Assembly (NCBI GenBank): GCA_034509495.1 | Contig: CM067514.1 | Span: 10,574,165-10,638,164 of the forward strand | DNA from: Acestrorhynchus altus | Taxonomy: Eukaryota > Chordata > Actinopteri > Characiformes > Acestrorhynchidae | Reading direction: 5' to 3' | Length of the DNA: 64,000 bases | Shown: piece by piece, positions 23,860-38,500 of the stretch | Position numbering within the stretch: the stretch's first letter is position 1 | Layout: each line of letters opens with the position of its first letter | The notes under the pieces: model-generated | What the model was told of the DNA's origin: nothing | Databases searched by the model: none | Seen by the model: only the letters and a program-made list of their open reading frames with translations | Made by a program: the position numbers and the translations under genes

Positions 23860-26800
23860 TATGCCTACACACACACACACACACACACGGACATGCTAGT
23901 ACGTTTAGCTACTCTGTGAATCCTAAGGAGGTAGGCGAAGGAGGAGAAGAGCAAAAAGCTAGATGACCACAAATGGTCTTCTACAAGATATCAACTCCCA
24001 TTAGCTGCCCCTCTACAACCCTCACCATCTCCGTAACAAACAGCACATGAGTGCAAATCCAGGTCCTGTGGGGCTGAACACTAAACTGCCTCAGAGAAAC
24101 AAACAAAGAAATTATGAATTTACTTGAACCACATTTCCACATGAATCAGAAAATTACAACACATTTACTGACAAAGGTAAATAAACAATGAATATATATT
24201 TTATTCATGTGGAAACAATGTTGGAACTTCTGAATCCAATAAATTCAATGACCTATTTTGTCAGTCACCTGGGCATTTAGAAATGCATTCATATGAATGT
24301 GGGAATTCAACAAATGAACAACGTTTACATGTTAGAACAATTAATATTAATATTTAATACAATATGCACCATGTATCTGTCCATTTGAGCATGAATATTA
24401 AAATTACAACATAAGTATTGAAAATATGAGGATATTTTATTCACATGGAAATGGTGTTGAAACTTTTCAATCAAATAAATTGTCAAAAACAAATATTTAA
24501 ATGACTATTGAAAACTTGAAATTTTAGAGAACTGTAATCAAAAGTGAAGAGATTTCAATCAAGATATCAATCGTAGTAACGATATTGGAAAGAACAGTTG
24601 GTATTGTAACACCTAGTTCTTTTCCTTTCTTTGCCTCTCTTTCTGTAACTGTGTGGGTTAGTCAACCACATGCTGCCCACAGCGCCACCCTGAGATGATG
24701 TAATCCCTTTATATTCATTAGCAAATGCCACAACATGCGTTCTCTCCCTTCCCTCCCTCTGTCCTTTGCCTATTCATCATTGTCAGCTATTAATTACCAA
24801 CTCCCTTCATATTATTAACACTGGAGATACATAATCTGCATCTGCTGCAGCAAAAACATCTTCCCAGGAGATGGCAATCATGGTTGTACTTTGGAAACAG
24901 ATGCAGGTCTCCACTGCGAGGAGCAATTTAACAAGTGATTACATGCTGTAGTGGAACACGATGCACACATTTAGGTTGAGAGGTGCTCTGGTGGAAGTAG
25001 GCTTTAATGGGTTTTAGCCACGTAGCACTAGGACCAACACACTTTGTGTATAGACTTGGACACACTCACACTCCACTGGTGACCAAAACAACAGATAAAT
25101 AGCTCAAAAGAACTGAAATCAGCCTGGAAATTAAAACTACCAGCATAAAATTGTGCAAGTTCCTCATGTAGACAAAACCCCCCTGACCTGTGGAGGTATG
25201 ACTCCACAAGACCACAAGGGTTCTGTGGTATCTGGCACCAAAGCCAATGATAACAGCAGACCCTAAAGTGTAAGGAGAGTCTCCATGACCATCAGTGATT
25301 GATTTAATTTTATGGCTGATTGGTTAATTGTGTACACTATTTAAGAGTTGAAAGAAGTCAGACAGACTATTTGTAAAGGTCAGACTGTGTTTAGTGAATG
25401 GTCAGCAGGATTGTATTACCTTGAACTCCAGCTCCATGCCTGTGACATGCTCTCCTGGTTCCACCTGTGCCAGTTTTTGAATGTAGGAGAAGAGGCTCCG
25501 GGCGGCCACCTCCGTGTTCCCACAGGCCACAGCCTCCAGCAGCGCGTCATGGATAAAGCTGTACTGGTCCTCTGTCTGCACCATGTAGTTCCTCTGGGCA
25601 CGCATCAGTGTCACATGACCATAGATATCCACCGTCTTCTCGTGCTTAATGCGCTCCAGCATAGCGTCGATCACGATGAAGCAGCCAGTCCGACCCACAC
25701 CAGCGCTGAAGAGAGAGAATATGACAGTAGAGAGTGGAAGAGATTGTAGTGAGTAATTAGGGACCAACAGGATCAGGGTTACAGAAGCATTAGTGTAGTA
25801 CAGCTTGTGTAATTACATATTTATTAACCTCCTTTTTACATGCGAATCATGTAGCACAGGTAGTTGAGATTTGTGTTGGGAGTTTTGTCCAAATATTTGG
25901 TGTAGTATGGTGTGCTCACCCGGCTGGAGAACTGAACCCTGTCTGTAACAGAGGATGTGGTGTTATCTACTATTCTACACCAACTCTACATTATAGAATA
26001 ATCTTTCTTGAGATTCTAAGTGTATGTTTACTAAACAAGTATTTTTTAAGAAAGTACTAGGATACTTAACCATGCACTGTGAATAGATTTAATAATTAAT
26101 AAGTATCAAGTGCAAATAGAAAGATACTCAACTTTGAGTACTTTTATAGAGTACTAAGTACTTTTTACTAAATGCTAGGTGGCTAAATTATATTAAACTT
26201 TAAGTGGTTTTCTAAGCACTAAGTTCACTACATCAGTACAAAGATACTCAGATTTGAGTACTTTTACTAAGTACTATGTTTACTAAGTACTATGTTTACT
26301 AAGTACTATGATACTAAACTAAGTAATAAGCACATTTGCCTCTAACATACTCAAGTACATAAAATTCTTCGAGTACTTTTTAAATTACCATGTACTTCCT
26401 TCCCAGACAAGGAGCTTTTCGATTCAATGGTCTCTGAAGAATAGTATTAACTGACAGCTGTCTGATACTTTAACACACAGGGACAGTGCAGGAGAGACTG
26501 GAGAAAACAATCAAAACTCGTTCTCTTTCTTTCTTTGTCTCTCGCCTTTTTTATGCCATCTCAGTTTATTTCAGTGTTTAAGCCAAGGCCTATCTCACTG
26601 AGAGACTCCGACTTCACCCTGGGAAGGAGTTCTGAGTGGTGACCCACTATTATGCATACACTATTACATCTCCTGCACTCCTCTGCTACATTAGAGAGTC
26701 TCAGTTTAGCCTCTGTCAGCCCCTGCTGAAAGTTTTAACGAGTGCTGCAATGGAATTAAAGCTTAATGTATAGAAATGTAGCCTAATTATGCGGCTTTAT

Positions 26801-28296
26801 GGAAGGCTGGACAGTCAGTCAGGAGAGAGTCCTGGCCAGATGTTTGAATCTGATTTTCCTTCCTTCTGAAGTGTGTCAGTGCACTGTTGAGGTAGTGTGT
26901 ACTGTGTACAGATGACATCGATGAGCTACCATATACACACACACAGCTCAAGGGTGATGTCACCAGACAGTGTGTACTTTTACTTGGCATGTGAATTACC
27001 AGTTTTGGTTTACAGTATAACTATTTAACGCATCTTAGCAGCTAGTTTATTATTTTTCTAGTATCCATTTATGGTTAAAGTTACAATAACACTTTTAAGG
27101 CTGACAAATGTAAAAGATCTCTATTCTGATTGGCTGCTCTGTATTATGCCTTATGCCAAAAGCAAGGTGGGCTAAACTGCAATAAACTAAATAGACAGTT
27201 ATACGTATGTAAATTAAATGTTTTTCATGCCATCATATTGATCATGTTTGCAGTTTAATTTACATACTGCTGTTTGTATGTGCATTTTTTTGGTTTTTCA
27301 CTTTTGATATAACGTTAATCGGAAGGTTGTTCTTTGCATAGTCAGAATTTCAGGATGAATAGACCAATATAAATGAACTGGATTATTTTTTACATTAACT
27401 TCCACTGAAGGTTAAGGATTTTCCTTCTGTAAATTTGCCCTTTTGTAGATACTAAACCTTTGTGACAGTGAAGACTGGTTGAATGGTTTGTGGCTGTGTG
27501 TGTGTGTGTGTGTGTGTGTGTGTCTGACCTGCAGTGGGCAATGATGGGGCCAGCATCTGGTGGGTTACAGGTCTTCACCCTCCTCAGGAAAGCCAGGAAG
27601 GGTGTGGGATACTCTGGCACGCCGTGGTCCGGCCACGCCGTAAACTGGAACTGACGCACCTCCCGCTTTTCACTAGAGCCGTTCTGCAGAGAGCAACAGA
27701 GACAGAGAAGACAAAGGAGGGGGGGGGGGTTGGGGGGTGTTAACTGGTCTGTCCCAAGCAGATCAAAAGCACTCCACTCATCAGAAGTAGCCGACTGGGT
27801 TTGCTGACCTGACCTTCATCTGTGTTCTGTAGATACAGCTGATTAAATGGTTTGTGGACACGTCTTCTAATGAACACATTCAGGTAGGTTTCTCTTATAG
27901 TTCACAGATCAGTGACTATGATTTTACAGTCCACAATAAACCCGAACTGTTACAGGCAGTACAAACACGTCAACCTGTATTACAGCACCACCCCATCACA
28001 TCCCCCCAGAGTGCTATGGATGTGTGCAGTGTGTCCTGTGGAAGTGTGTGTATTGTGCTCACAGATGTCATCTACACACAGCACACACTAACTCAACAGA
28101 GCTCTGACACACTTCAGCTGTGCTGGTGAGGATGGTCTTGAACGTCTCCTTCTGTCTCCAACACGTCTGCTGCAATCTAACGACTGAGTGCACAAGCACT
28201 CTCTCGCTCTCTCTCTCTCCGTCTCTCACACAAACACATTCTCTCTCTCACACATGAAAATGACAGGGACCGGTCTGAAGGCTGCCACAGAGAAGA

Positions 28297-28337
<41 letters not shown>

Positions 28338-28843
28338 GAGAGAAAGAAAGAAAGTGATAGAGAAGAATGCAGAAGAGTGAGCAACAGGGGAGAGTAATAG
28401 AAAAGGAGACAGAGAAATCCAGTGAGAAACAAAGAATGGAAGAGAGAGAGCAAACATGAGGAAAAGAGGGGAAGACTGAAAGTGAGAGAGAAGGAGAGAG
28501 AGAGAAGGAGGCAGAAAGAGAAAGTGAATGAAAAATGAAAGGTAGAGCAAGGTATAGAGAGGGAGAGAGAGAGAGACTCAAAGGGAAGAGTGAGAGAGAG
28601 TCACATTGTTCTGCCCTCTAGTTTCTCCTTTTCTTCCTGGAAGCTCTTTAAAGCTTGATTTTGCATTTCAATGTGGTTCTGCTGCGTCTGACAGCGGCTT
28701 CTCTGAATAAATGAATAAATAAAGGATGTAATTAAGCGCAAACTGGCCTAGTTTTCCCCATTTCTCTCTGCCTGCCTCTCTCCCGCACCGATGTGTGGTT
28801 GTGAGGATTGTTATGAAGAATTTATGACTTCGCATGACTGCGG

Positions 28844-28939
<96 letters not shown>

Positions 28940-29202
28940 CATCACATACTTTCATTGTGTGTGCATGCTTACATCAAAGCAAAGATTAAATATTTGTCTG
29001 CACTCATTTGTCTTTGTGCTCAAGAATTCTCCTTATAATATCAAACCGGTTAGACAGAATCTGGGCCAGAGATGCACAAATACTGAATTTCTAGACTAAT
29101 AACCCCATAGTTAAACTGCAGTTATTTTAAAAGTATAGTATCATAAAGGCTGAAAATGAATCTTATTGTCGCCAAAAACAAAAAAACATCAAATATTACA
29201 TC

Positions 29203-29257
<55 letters not shown>

Positions 29258-29472
29258 CTTTATCAGATTTTCACTCAAATTCTCATGATGGGACCGTTTT
29301 CCTCAATTAATAAATGACCAATTGTAATATTTTTGTCTTTGTATTTGTATACATACAGTGCCTACAAAGAGAATTCAAACCCCTGCATGTTTTGCAGGTT
29401 TACATATTTAGATATTTAGAGTAAATTGTGGTCTGGACATGTGAAATGCACTGCAACAAAATTATTTCTCTG

Positions 29473-29530
<58 letters not shown>

Positions 29531-32500
29531 GAGAGTCAATTATTATACAAACCCTCAGAACACAATAATTCAGTTTGGTTCCGACAAGTATTAGGAATAA
29601 ATTGATGTATTAAGAACAATGAGCTTCACATGCTTGGATTAATTATCTTTTTTTTCACTGCCTGTTCTGACCAAACAAGTGAACAGCAATCATACATGGT
29701 CAACATAGGAAAGACTAAGGAGCATTCCCAAGGCCATCAGAGACAAAATTATGGCGGGTCAAAGGGGTACAAAACACTTTCCATGGAGTTGGGCCTACTA
29801 GTTAAACCTAAGGGTTGAATAACAATTTACCCTAAAGTTTAAAATGTATTTAAATTTAATCAAGCAACTTAAATTTGCTCCAGGAGGCTGGATTTTGTGC
29901 GATAAGCAGAGTGACAATGCAGATCAGAAACATTTAACACACACACTCATACACACGACAGACAACAACTAATACATGACAGAGACTAGACAAAGGCTGA
30001 GAGAAACACAGGACTATAAGTAACGACAATAAATGACAAACACCTGACAAATGTAATAAGCAGGGCATAAAACAATGAACATCTGGAGAGGAGGGCGAAG
30101 GAACAAGACACATGAGCAAAACCAAATGTAAACAGACATGTGGACAAAACGGAACATAAACACAGACACAAATACAGAGCAGACAGACGTTACAATATTT
30201 TTGTTTGTAATATTTAGGCATCTGTTAATAAATGCTACTTTTGCTCCACTTTGTCTTGGTGAAGACAACCAAGGAATCTGTGTGTGGAGGCACAGATCAG
30301 CGGTTTGTTGTCGCACCACATGTCCAGAAGGTCTGGTGTCATGATGTGGAGTTTAATTTTGTAAGATGCCAGATCACCTCTTCGTTACAGGCATTTTGAC
30401 AATCCACGTTACGTTAATGAGGTCCTGCAACCAGTGGCCTCACCAGTGGCACACTCTCAACAGGACAATGCCCATCTGCATACTGCTGCAGTCTCAAAAG
30501 CTTGCCACACATACTATGCAACAGCTAGTCACATAGCCAAACCTGTCCCAAATGAAACTGTGTGTGATGTTATTGGACACACTATCAACACTCCACCCCT
30601 AAATTCTGCTGGAACTGAGTGAGAATATTCAAGATGCATGGGGTGGATTATCTCTGGACACCATTAGGAACGTCTACAACTCCATTTCAAGATATTATAC
30701 CCAACACCATACTGAGAGACAATACTTGAGTATGGAGTGCTTAATAAATATTGCCCATATTGGACTACATTTGGAGGTACATCACTCTATAGAGCACAGT
30801 TCCAACACTCCATATTCTACAACTGATGTTAGGCTCATGTGCTTGTGGCTGCTCCAGAGCACCTGGTTTTAATGGTTTGTGCTTTTCCATGGAGAACAAC
30901 TGTGTCAGCAATGTGCACACCTGAAACAAGTACGTCTCCAAACCTATAGAGATATAGCGCTTGTGCATTATTTATATGTCCAAGAGCAAAACTGGGGTGA
31001 AATTATTGGTCAGGATAACCAGCTGTAATTCAAGCCTTGGGAATAATGTGCAGAAAACGTTTTTCTCAGTGTTTTCAAGCGATCTGTGGTGAGTTTTCTT
31101 CCTCTCAGAGCTCCTTTGAGGCTCTGGCAGCAGCTGAGTGCATTTGCATTCAGCTCCAGTCTAACTGTAAACCTCCTGCTGCCACCACCCCCCACCCACA
31201 ACACACACTTCACTTTGTGTCTGCTTGACCGCCGAGCGTCTGGCTGCCAATTACACATGGAGCATTTTTCTTCTGCTCACTTAGCTAAGTGCTCTTTTAC
31301 TCCAGATGCAACATTAAAAGATGATAGATTGGGGAAAGAGGAGGCAGAAAGGTTATGTGAGTTATGAGTGCCATTGTGTATGTGTCAGTGTGTGTGAGTA
31401 TGGATGTGAGAGGGCGTGTGATGTCATCTGTGGTGTGTATTTTTCTATATGCATGTATGAGAGGGACATGCTGTGTATTTGTATGTACGTATGCTGAGAA
31501 ATCAGTAGACTGTATTGAAAGAAAGGAAAGGAAATGTATGGTGAGTTCTATAAAACCGAGGCTGAGTGAATATTACACAATACGACAAGTATGAGTGTTG
31601 TGTAACATGACAAACAGTATATTAAATGTATGAAGAATGTCTCTTCAACTCTTCAGCCCATAGCCAATTATACTCTCTTGTGCTCAGGCTGCTGAGGATG
31701 AAGGAGCTTTACCAGGATTCAAACATTTTTTAATGTTAGTTTTTTTTTATGGAAAAAATTCTCCAGGAAAATCCTACCTTGTGTAAGGAGAAGGTGCGCA
31801 CACAGAAGGTGGCCAGCTCAATGGTGTCCAACAAGGTGACCTGGGTCATTCCATAGGTCTCGGTCCCCCGGCTTGGCCAGTACTGATCACACTTAATCTG
31901 AGGACAGACAAAAACATGACCATTCACTACTATTTAAAAGCCTCAGTGTTAAAATCACAGCTCAAGACGAATGGAATTAATATTTTCAGAAATATAAAAC
32001 CAATGTATTTGCAGATAAATGTCTAAATTGATTGTAATAGTTATTTATACAGTTTAAACAATCAGTAAGTGTTGGATGTGACAAATTTAGATGATTAATT
32101 ATTAGACAAAACTGTAGTAAATCGAGAAATACTGTATATTACTTGTCTATCTTTGCTGATAAAGGAATAGAAAAATAGGAAATAGAAAAAGGAATAGAAA
32201 ACATACATACATACATACAGTATCTGCACAATTCTTATTTGTGACTGATTATTTATTAACATGTTGAATAAAACATTAAAATGTCATGTCAACTATTAAG
32301 CAAATAAACATACAAAACTATGCATTAAAATGTGCAGGTTATTTACAATTAAAATATCAATAACATACATTATCTGATCAGAAGGTGCCTAAATGTTTGC
32401 ATGATTCTTCAGCATATGGTTGTAGTCTGTCCACACACAGAGGCTGGAAACTGCTGGGTGTGTGATCTGATTGACAAGTGGCTGCACAAATCAACATAAG

Positions 32501-35500
32501 CCACTAGCATCATACACCTTCCCTCATCTCACACACCCTCCCAGCCCACCCCAAAGCCAGGGCTACATCAATCAGTCTGGCAAATATTTTCCTGCCCCCT
32601 CCCAGACCACCACTGCAGGGAAGGACCCCTGGCCGACAGTGAATGGACAGTGCCTGGCGTCAGGCCGGGCTGCTTTCTGATCTGATGTGACAGCGCGCCT
32701 GCTGAAAAATGTGCAGGTTTAACGCGTCCCCCTGCGTTCGCACTGACTGTGGCCTGAAGCCCTCGACTCTGATCACATCTGACAGCACCTTAATGCGCTG
32801 CATGCAGGCTGAGTGGACAGAGAGTGATGGAGGGATGGAAATAACTGTAACGCACGCAGAGGTGGGTCTAATCAACCTCTTCAACTATAATGACCCATCA
32901 GTGGGTCCACATTTCAATTCCACACTTGGTAGCTTCACAGTGCTTCCTTTGTAACTAGCAGTAAGTAATAATCCTTTAAGTCAACTATAACTCATCCATT
33001 CATCATCAACTTATTATTAACTTCTTCTTGGGTTGTGTCGGTCAGCTGCCTACATGGACAGGGCAGGAGTAACCTCTAGAAAGGTCACTAATCCATTGCT
33101 GGGTACAACATGCACCCAGTCATTTAATCAATTAATCATGGGCCATTCACCAATTGAGTGGAAGAAACTGGAGAACCCAGCAGAAACCCACACAGGCAGA
33201 ACAGACCAAACCTCTGTGTGAAACGTCTCACAGACATTGACCTGAGTGAGGATGGAAGCCAAAACTTATAGACAAACAGACCACCTGCCATCCCCTAACT
33301 GTAACCCTAGTCAAAATTAAATTAATAACATCATCACTCAGCCAAGACAACTATCAGCTATCATAAGCACTGGAGCTACAAGGTCTTTGAAAATGAATAG
33401 AACCCTAGACCAATTATGCTGGATGTTTATGATGTTTTTTTTGTGGTTTGGTACTTTTTCTTCAAAGTTTTTTGACATACTTTTATTTAGAAATGTATTT
33501 ATAGGGGATAGTCACACATGCCAGACATTGTTCTATTCAGGAGATCCAATGTTAGAAACACTTTAAATCTTAGAAATCCTGTTGTAAATTGATCAGCCGG
33601 TGTTTTGAGCTCACGTATGTATGTGTATAATCCATTCTCAGGACATTTGAACACTGCGTGAGCAAAGAAAGAGAGCAAACAGTTCCTTCCCTCTCATTTC
33701 CCTCTATAACCCCATATCTGGGTCAGTGGGGTTATTAGCCCTGCTGTTTCCTGATGAGCAGTCGGCATGGACAGAGCAGGAAACATGCACTCGAAGGCTC
33801 CATTGGCATTTAAATTGGGATTTAACTCAGTTGGAATTTAGTACATTTAAATTTAAATTTAAATCGTTTTCTGAGCTAGAGCTAGGGTCACAGGATTAGT
33901 AATTCTTGTAGTTTGTCTTGGTGTATGATGTCTGTAGGTTACTCTGATCCTCAGATATAAAGTTCATAATACCGGCATGTAACTGCCTGCACAATTTGCA
34001 TCTCGGGTTGTAAGAGTTAACCTACATTAACGTTTATAAAGACTTTCCAACAGGTGTCAGGTGTTATTTCACCTCAGCATCCTGAGAAAAAAACAACCAA
34101 CGCCTAAATGGTTTACCTCAGCTTTCAAGAAAGGCTAAAATTAGAGTTGTGTAGCCTTATAAACAACATCCTCCTGTAAAGGGTTAGCCATACGTTAGGC
34201 CATGTTCAAAGATATCCATGTGTAATCCAGTGTCACAGAGTCAATCAGAATTACTTGGCATCATATGAATCGTCACACACAACTAAAACGGTGTAAAGTT
34301 GCTAACAATAAGGCTTTAAGCTTGCATCAGTCCATTAGCTATTCCATTAGCTTGTGCAACTGCCCTGGTTTCACAGTTTCAAACTAAAGACCAAACTTCA
34401 AACCCCTCAGACATGTCCCGACTGATCCACTGCTTTAGGAGTAAGAGGGTGAGGACTGTGCATTTGATCTGTGGTTGACCCACTGCATTAAAATTAATGA
34501 CAGAATAATAAGCCTGAAGTTTAGCTTCCTGGGGTTCAGTTAAAAGAGGTTAGAGGTGCAGACTGGGTCTAAAGCTGCTGTGGGTCCTGATTATGGAAAG
34601 TTGCATTTGGTGAAAGGGAAGACTCCCACTAAGGGATTCCTCCCTCTTTCAGTGTTAAATGGGCCGAAGTATCCAGATGGAAGAGGGAGATAATTATCAT
34701 CTATATTTGGAGCGAAAAGAGTCATTTTTCTTTCGCTCCATCTCCACATCCTTTCTTCTCATTCACTCAGCCAGAGATGACATTTCAGCTGAGAAAAAGT
34801 CAAGCTGAGTGGGCTGTGGACCCCTGGTCTCCTTAGCTTATGTCATGAGGCAGTACTTGTGAATTATACAGATAGTTCATGTTTCCTGTATACGTCGTGT
34901 AAAATTGAATTTCAATGCAATATTTTTTTTTTCTTATTGGTGGTGAAAAGAGAATTGAAAACATTTAATTCCAATAAATTACACACAATGCAATACAATT
35001 AAATTAAAAGTTTATACATTTTGAGTTGTTTTAAAATAGTTTTGTGGAAACTTGTTGGAAGGATATATGCAGGTTGCTGTGAGGCACAATAGTCCCCAAA
35101 GAAAATGTGTATCTTGCGTTTACCTCTATAACACTATATTGATGTTTTATCCACTTTTAAGTCAAATCTTTGGTAGAGTCTGAATTTTTCACCACAATGA
35201 ACCCTTTCATAAAAAAAAACTGAACCACTCTAAATGACTTCGTTCACAATGCAACAATTTCATTATTTAAAAATGTGAAAAAGGGTTTGAGCTCCCCTTT
35301 AGGAAAACATTTGTATTCTAACTTCCAAAATACAGCTTATCCATCTCTTATTACAACACTAATGGCAAACAAATGCTTTAAATTGGCCAGATTCCTACAT
35401 TATCATCCATAATGAGTTGAAAATCTAATGGAATCTAATGAACCAGCTTGATTAAGCTAATAAATGAATCACAGATGGGCTTGATAGACACTTTAGTGAG

Positions 35501-38500
35501 GCTTACCCGTGACTTTTCTTCTAATCGGGTCATCATGACCACAGTGGCTGATCTCTGCTCCCACACCATCCTCCAGAAATCCCCAAACGTCTCAGGAAGA
35601 GGGCCTTGTGTGGCAATGTAGGCATTCTGTTTCCTGTAGCCATCGATGTAGTTTGCATTGATGTAGTCGCTGCCTGTTATGCCTAGGAATGGAGAGAAGA
35701 GGGAATACAGTAAGAAGCAGAGACAAAATAGTGCATACCTTCTAGTAAACACCAACCTCCTCACTAAAAAAAAAAAAAGAGTGGTAAACTTTTCCACTTC
35801 CAAACAACATTTCAAGAACTGCACACCTCATCTAAGAGCCATTGAGGACATTTTAAAGACTGTGGGTTGTTATGATAAGGTTTAAGATTTAAGAACAACT
35901 GCATATGGTAAAGGTTCCATACCCATTAAAGAGAACGAGGACTGCATAACCAAGCCAAGAGCCATTTAGGAACCTTCAGCTAATATAAATCAGGGGGGCT
36001 CCTGGAGAAACTCAACAAATCCATACAGCATCTGGTATTCACACAGATGATCAGCAGCTAATCCTGTGTTCTTCAAACCAACATGTTAACAACTTTACTA
36101 ACCAATAGCACATTTTAACTGGCTGAACAACTGAGATACACCAACAAGAGAGACTTCTAAGGAGTTTTAAGATGGAAATCCATCATGTAAAATCAGGAAA
36201 AGACATTAGACCAACACATGAAGCCTGAATTTACTGATTCCTCTCTCACTTTCTCAGTTGACCATATAGAGGCTGGTTTGGGGCCTGTACTGGTCTGATT
36301 TAAGGCTCGTTCCAGACTGTGCTACAAGCTTGAATTAAACAGGGCTGAGGGTAAATTCTTTTTCCCTCTCTCTTTGTAGCACAGCAGCCTGTCAGCTTCA
36401 GCTGGCAATAATAAATCTCCCCTTAAAGTAGAGCCCCTCAGCTCCCACTGGACACTATCTGTGTAGCTAAAGGGTCTGCAGTCTGTGATCCATGACCAGC
36501 TGCTGTGTCCATCCAGCTCCAAACCACAACCACCCTGAGACTGTGGTGTAGTAAAAGATGTTTGCAAAAGCTTGGACACTCTTGGACTCAAATTTTATTT
36601 ACATTCTATATACATTTTCTTGTATCAATCCAGAATTAATGAATACAGGATAAAACAGTAATATACTTTTATCGTAGATGTTCAATGCGACATGTTCAAT
36701 TAAGCAAATAAACAGTAACTGTGCATTAAAAGGTGCAGATGTTTGCATATTCGTAGTGTGTAATTAACAAGCCTATATGTATAGGCAAACCTTTTAATGA
36801 GTGGCATGAAACACAACAACAACTGAAAAACAATAACAATAGTAACAATAAGCTCTAGGCTTTAAATGATCACATATTAATCAGACCTAGTTCATACAGC
36901 CTGATTCACAACTGGCTTAAGGTCATTTAACCACTGAATAATCATAAATACAGTGCCTTGTGAAAGTAAGGCCCCTTGGTTTTTACCTATTTTGTTACAT
37001 TACAACCTGTGTCTAATCTAAGTGCCACGTGATCTGTCAGCATATACACACCTTTTCTGAAAGGCCCCAGATGCTGGAACACTATTAAGCAACAGGCACC
37101 ACTAAACAAACACCATGAAGACCAAGGCCACCAAGAAAAAGGCTATGTCTGGAGCAAAACCAACACATTTCATCACCCCAAGAACACCATCCTGTGGGGA
37201 TGTTTTTCAGCAGCAGTGACTGTGAAACTGTTCTGAGTCAAGGAAAAGATGGATGGTGCTAGATGCAGATTGGCAACTCCATCATGATAACGCACCCACC
37301 CATTATTCACATTTGAGTTTCCTGTGCTTTGTCAGGTACCCTACTCTCACAACATGGCTCTGTGCAACTTCTGGCTTTGTGTAAGATTGTTGAAGATGAT
37401 GCTACATGCTTGTCACACCTGTTTCTCCCATTCTTCTTTGAAGAACCTCTTAAGCTCTTAAGCGTCAGATTGGATGGGGAGCCATTTTTAGATACCTCCA
37501 GAGATATTCAATTGGGTTCAAGTCTGGACTCAAGGACATTCACAGAATTGTCCTGATGCCACACCTTTGTTATCTTGGTTGCGTGCTTAGGGGTCGTTGT
37601 CCTGTCGGAAGATAAACCTTCATACCAGTCTGAAGTCCAGAGCGCTCTGGAGCAGGTTATCATTGCGGACGTCCCGATACACCACAATCCCAGTTCCTGG
37701 GAATTCCTTCTAGAATGTTCTCCTCTCTCCACAGACCAACATTAGAGTTCTGAAAGAGTGACCATTGGGTTCTTGGTCACCTCCATGACTAAGGACCTTC
37801 TATCATGATACTCAGTTCGGCCAGGTGGCCAGCTTTAAGAGAGTCCTGGTGGTTCCAAACTTCTTCTGTTTAAGGACGAGTGAGGCCACTCTACTCACTG
37901 GAACCTTCAATGCAGCAGAAGAATACTTATCGGATGCACTGTATATATATATCTGTTGCCGCTTTTTAGGGTCACTGTCTGGTTCTAACCTTTGTAGAAA
38001 AAGCTAGATACCTTTGCATCAAGCTAAGAAAAGGCTGAGTTAATTATTATACAGTTGAAACCACACAAAAAGAGCAAACATGGGGCCACTGTGCCAAATT
38101 GTTGTTTTCATACTTGAACAAATTGCAATGAAACACTTGGCTGGATTCATTTTCCAGCTTCACCAAAACAGAGGGAAAAAAGGCAGAAATTATCAATCTG
38201 GGTGGGGGTGGGGGCTTTAAAAAGTGACTCTTGTGGCAGTGACGCTCAGAGCTTTAGTCATAGCTAAGTGAACAAAAGACAGCGGCGTGCAAGAAGCGTT
38301 CCGCTGCTGCAACTAATGGCAAAAATCACTGTGCTGTAAAATGGAAATTTCGAACTTGATTAATTTATGCATTTATGGGCTCTGTCTTTGTGATGATTTT
38401 GTTATGCTTTTTTAAGGCTTGGCTAAATAGGGAAAAAAATTCCAAGGTGAAATGATGGAAATAAAGAAGGAAAAACAAAAATGCGGCATCAGAAATAGTT

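Larger units (their letters stand above)
25706..27528 (-). other. ptprs: ptprs intron between exons 12 and 13
   Basis: Contains the AGTACT-rich array (25990-26390) and, at its 5' end, the (AC)n tract abutting the exon 12 donor. The rest is unassigned. Confidence 0.8.
27684..31777 (-). other. ptprs: ptprs intron between exons 11 and 12
   Basis: Rich in simple sequence ((GA)n, (AC)n, (AT)n, (ATT)n) and two Tc1-like relics (29356-29845 and 30235-30760). 30765-31777 shows nothing recognisable. Confidence 0.8.

Noticed and set aside
23568..23919. ORFs of repeated Cys-Val or His-Thr
   Set aside because: Translations of the (CA)n microsatellite; the same holds at 28668-28955, 56471-56998 and the (GA)n/(CT)n ORFs elsewhere.
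25348..25749. 133-codon plus-strand ORF over exon 13
   Set aside because: It is the antisense shadow of a strongly conserved phosphatase exon.
26264..26312. Short triplicate repeat considered as a CRISPR-like array
   Set aside because: Repeats are contiguous without spacers and the DNA is vertebrate; it is a simple tandem repeat.
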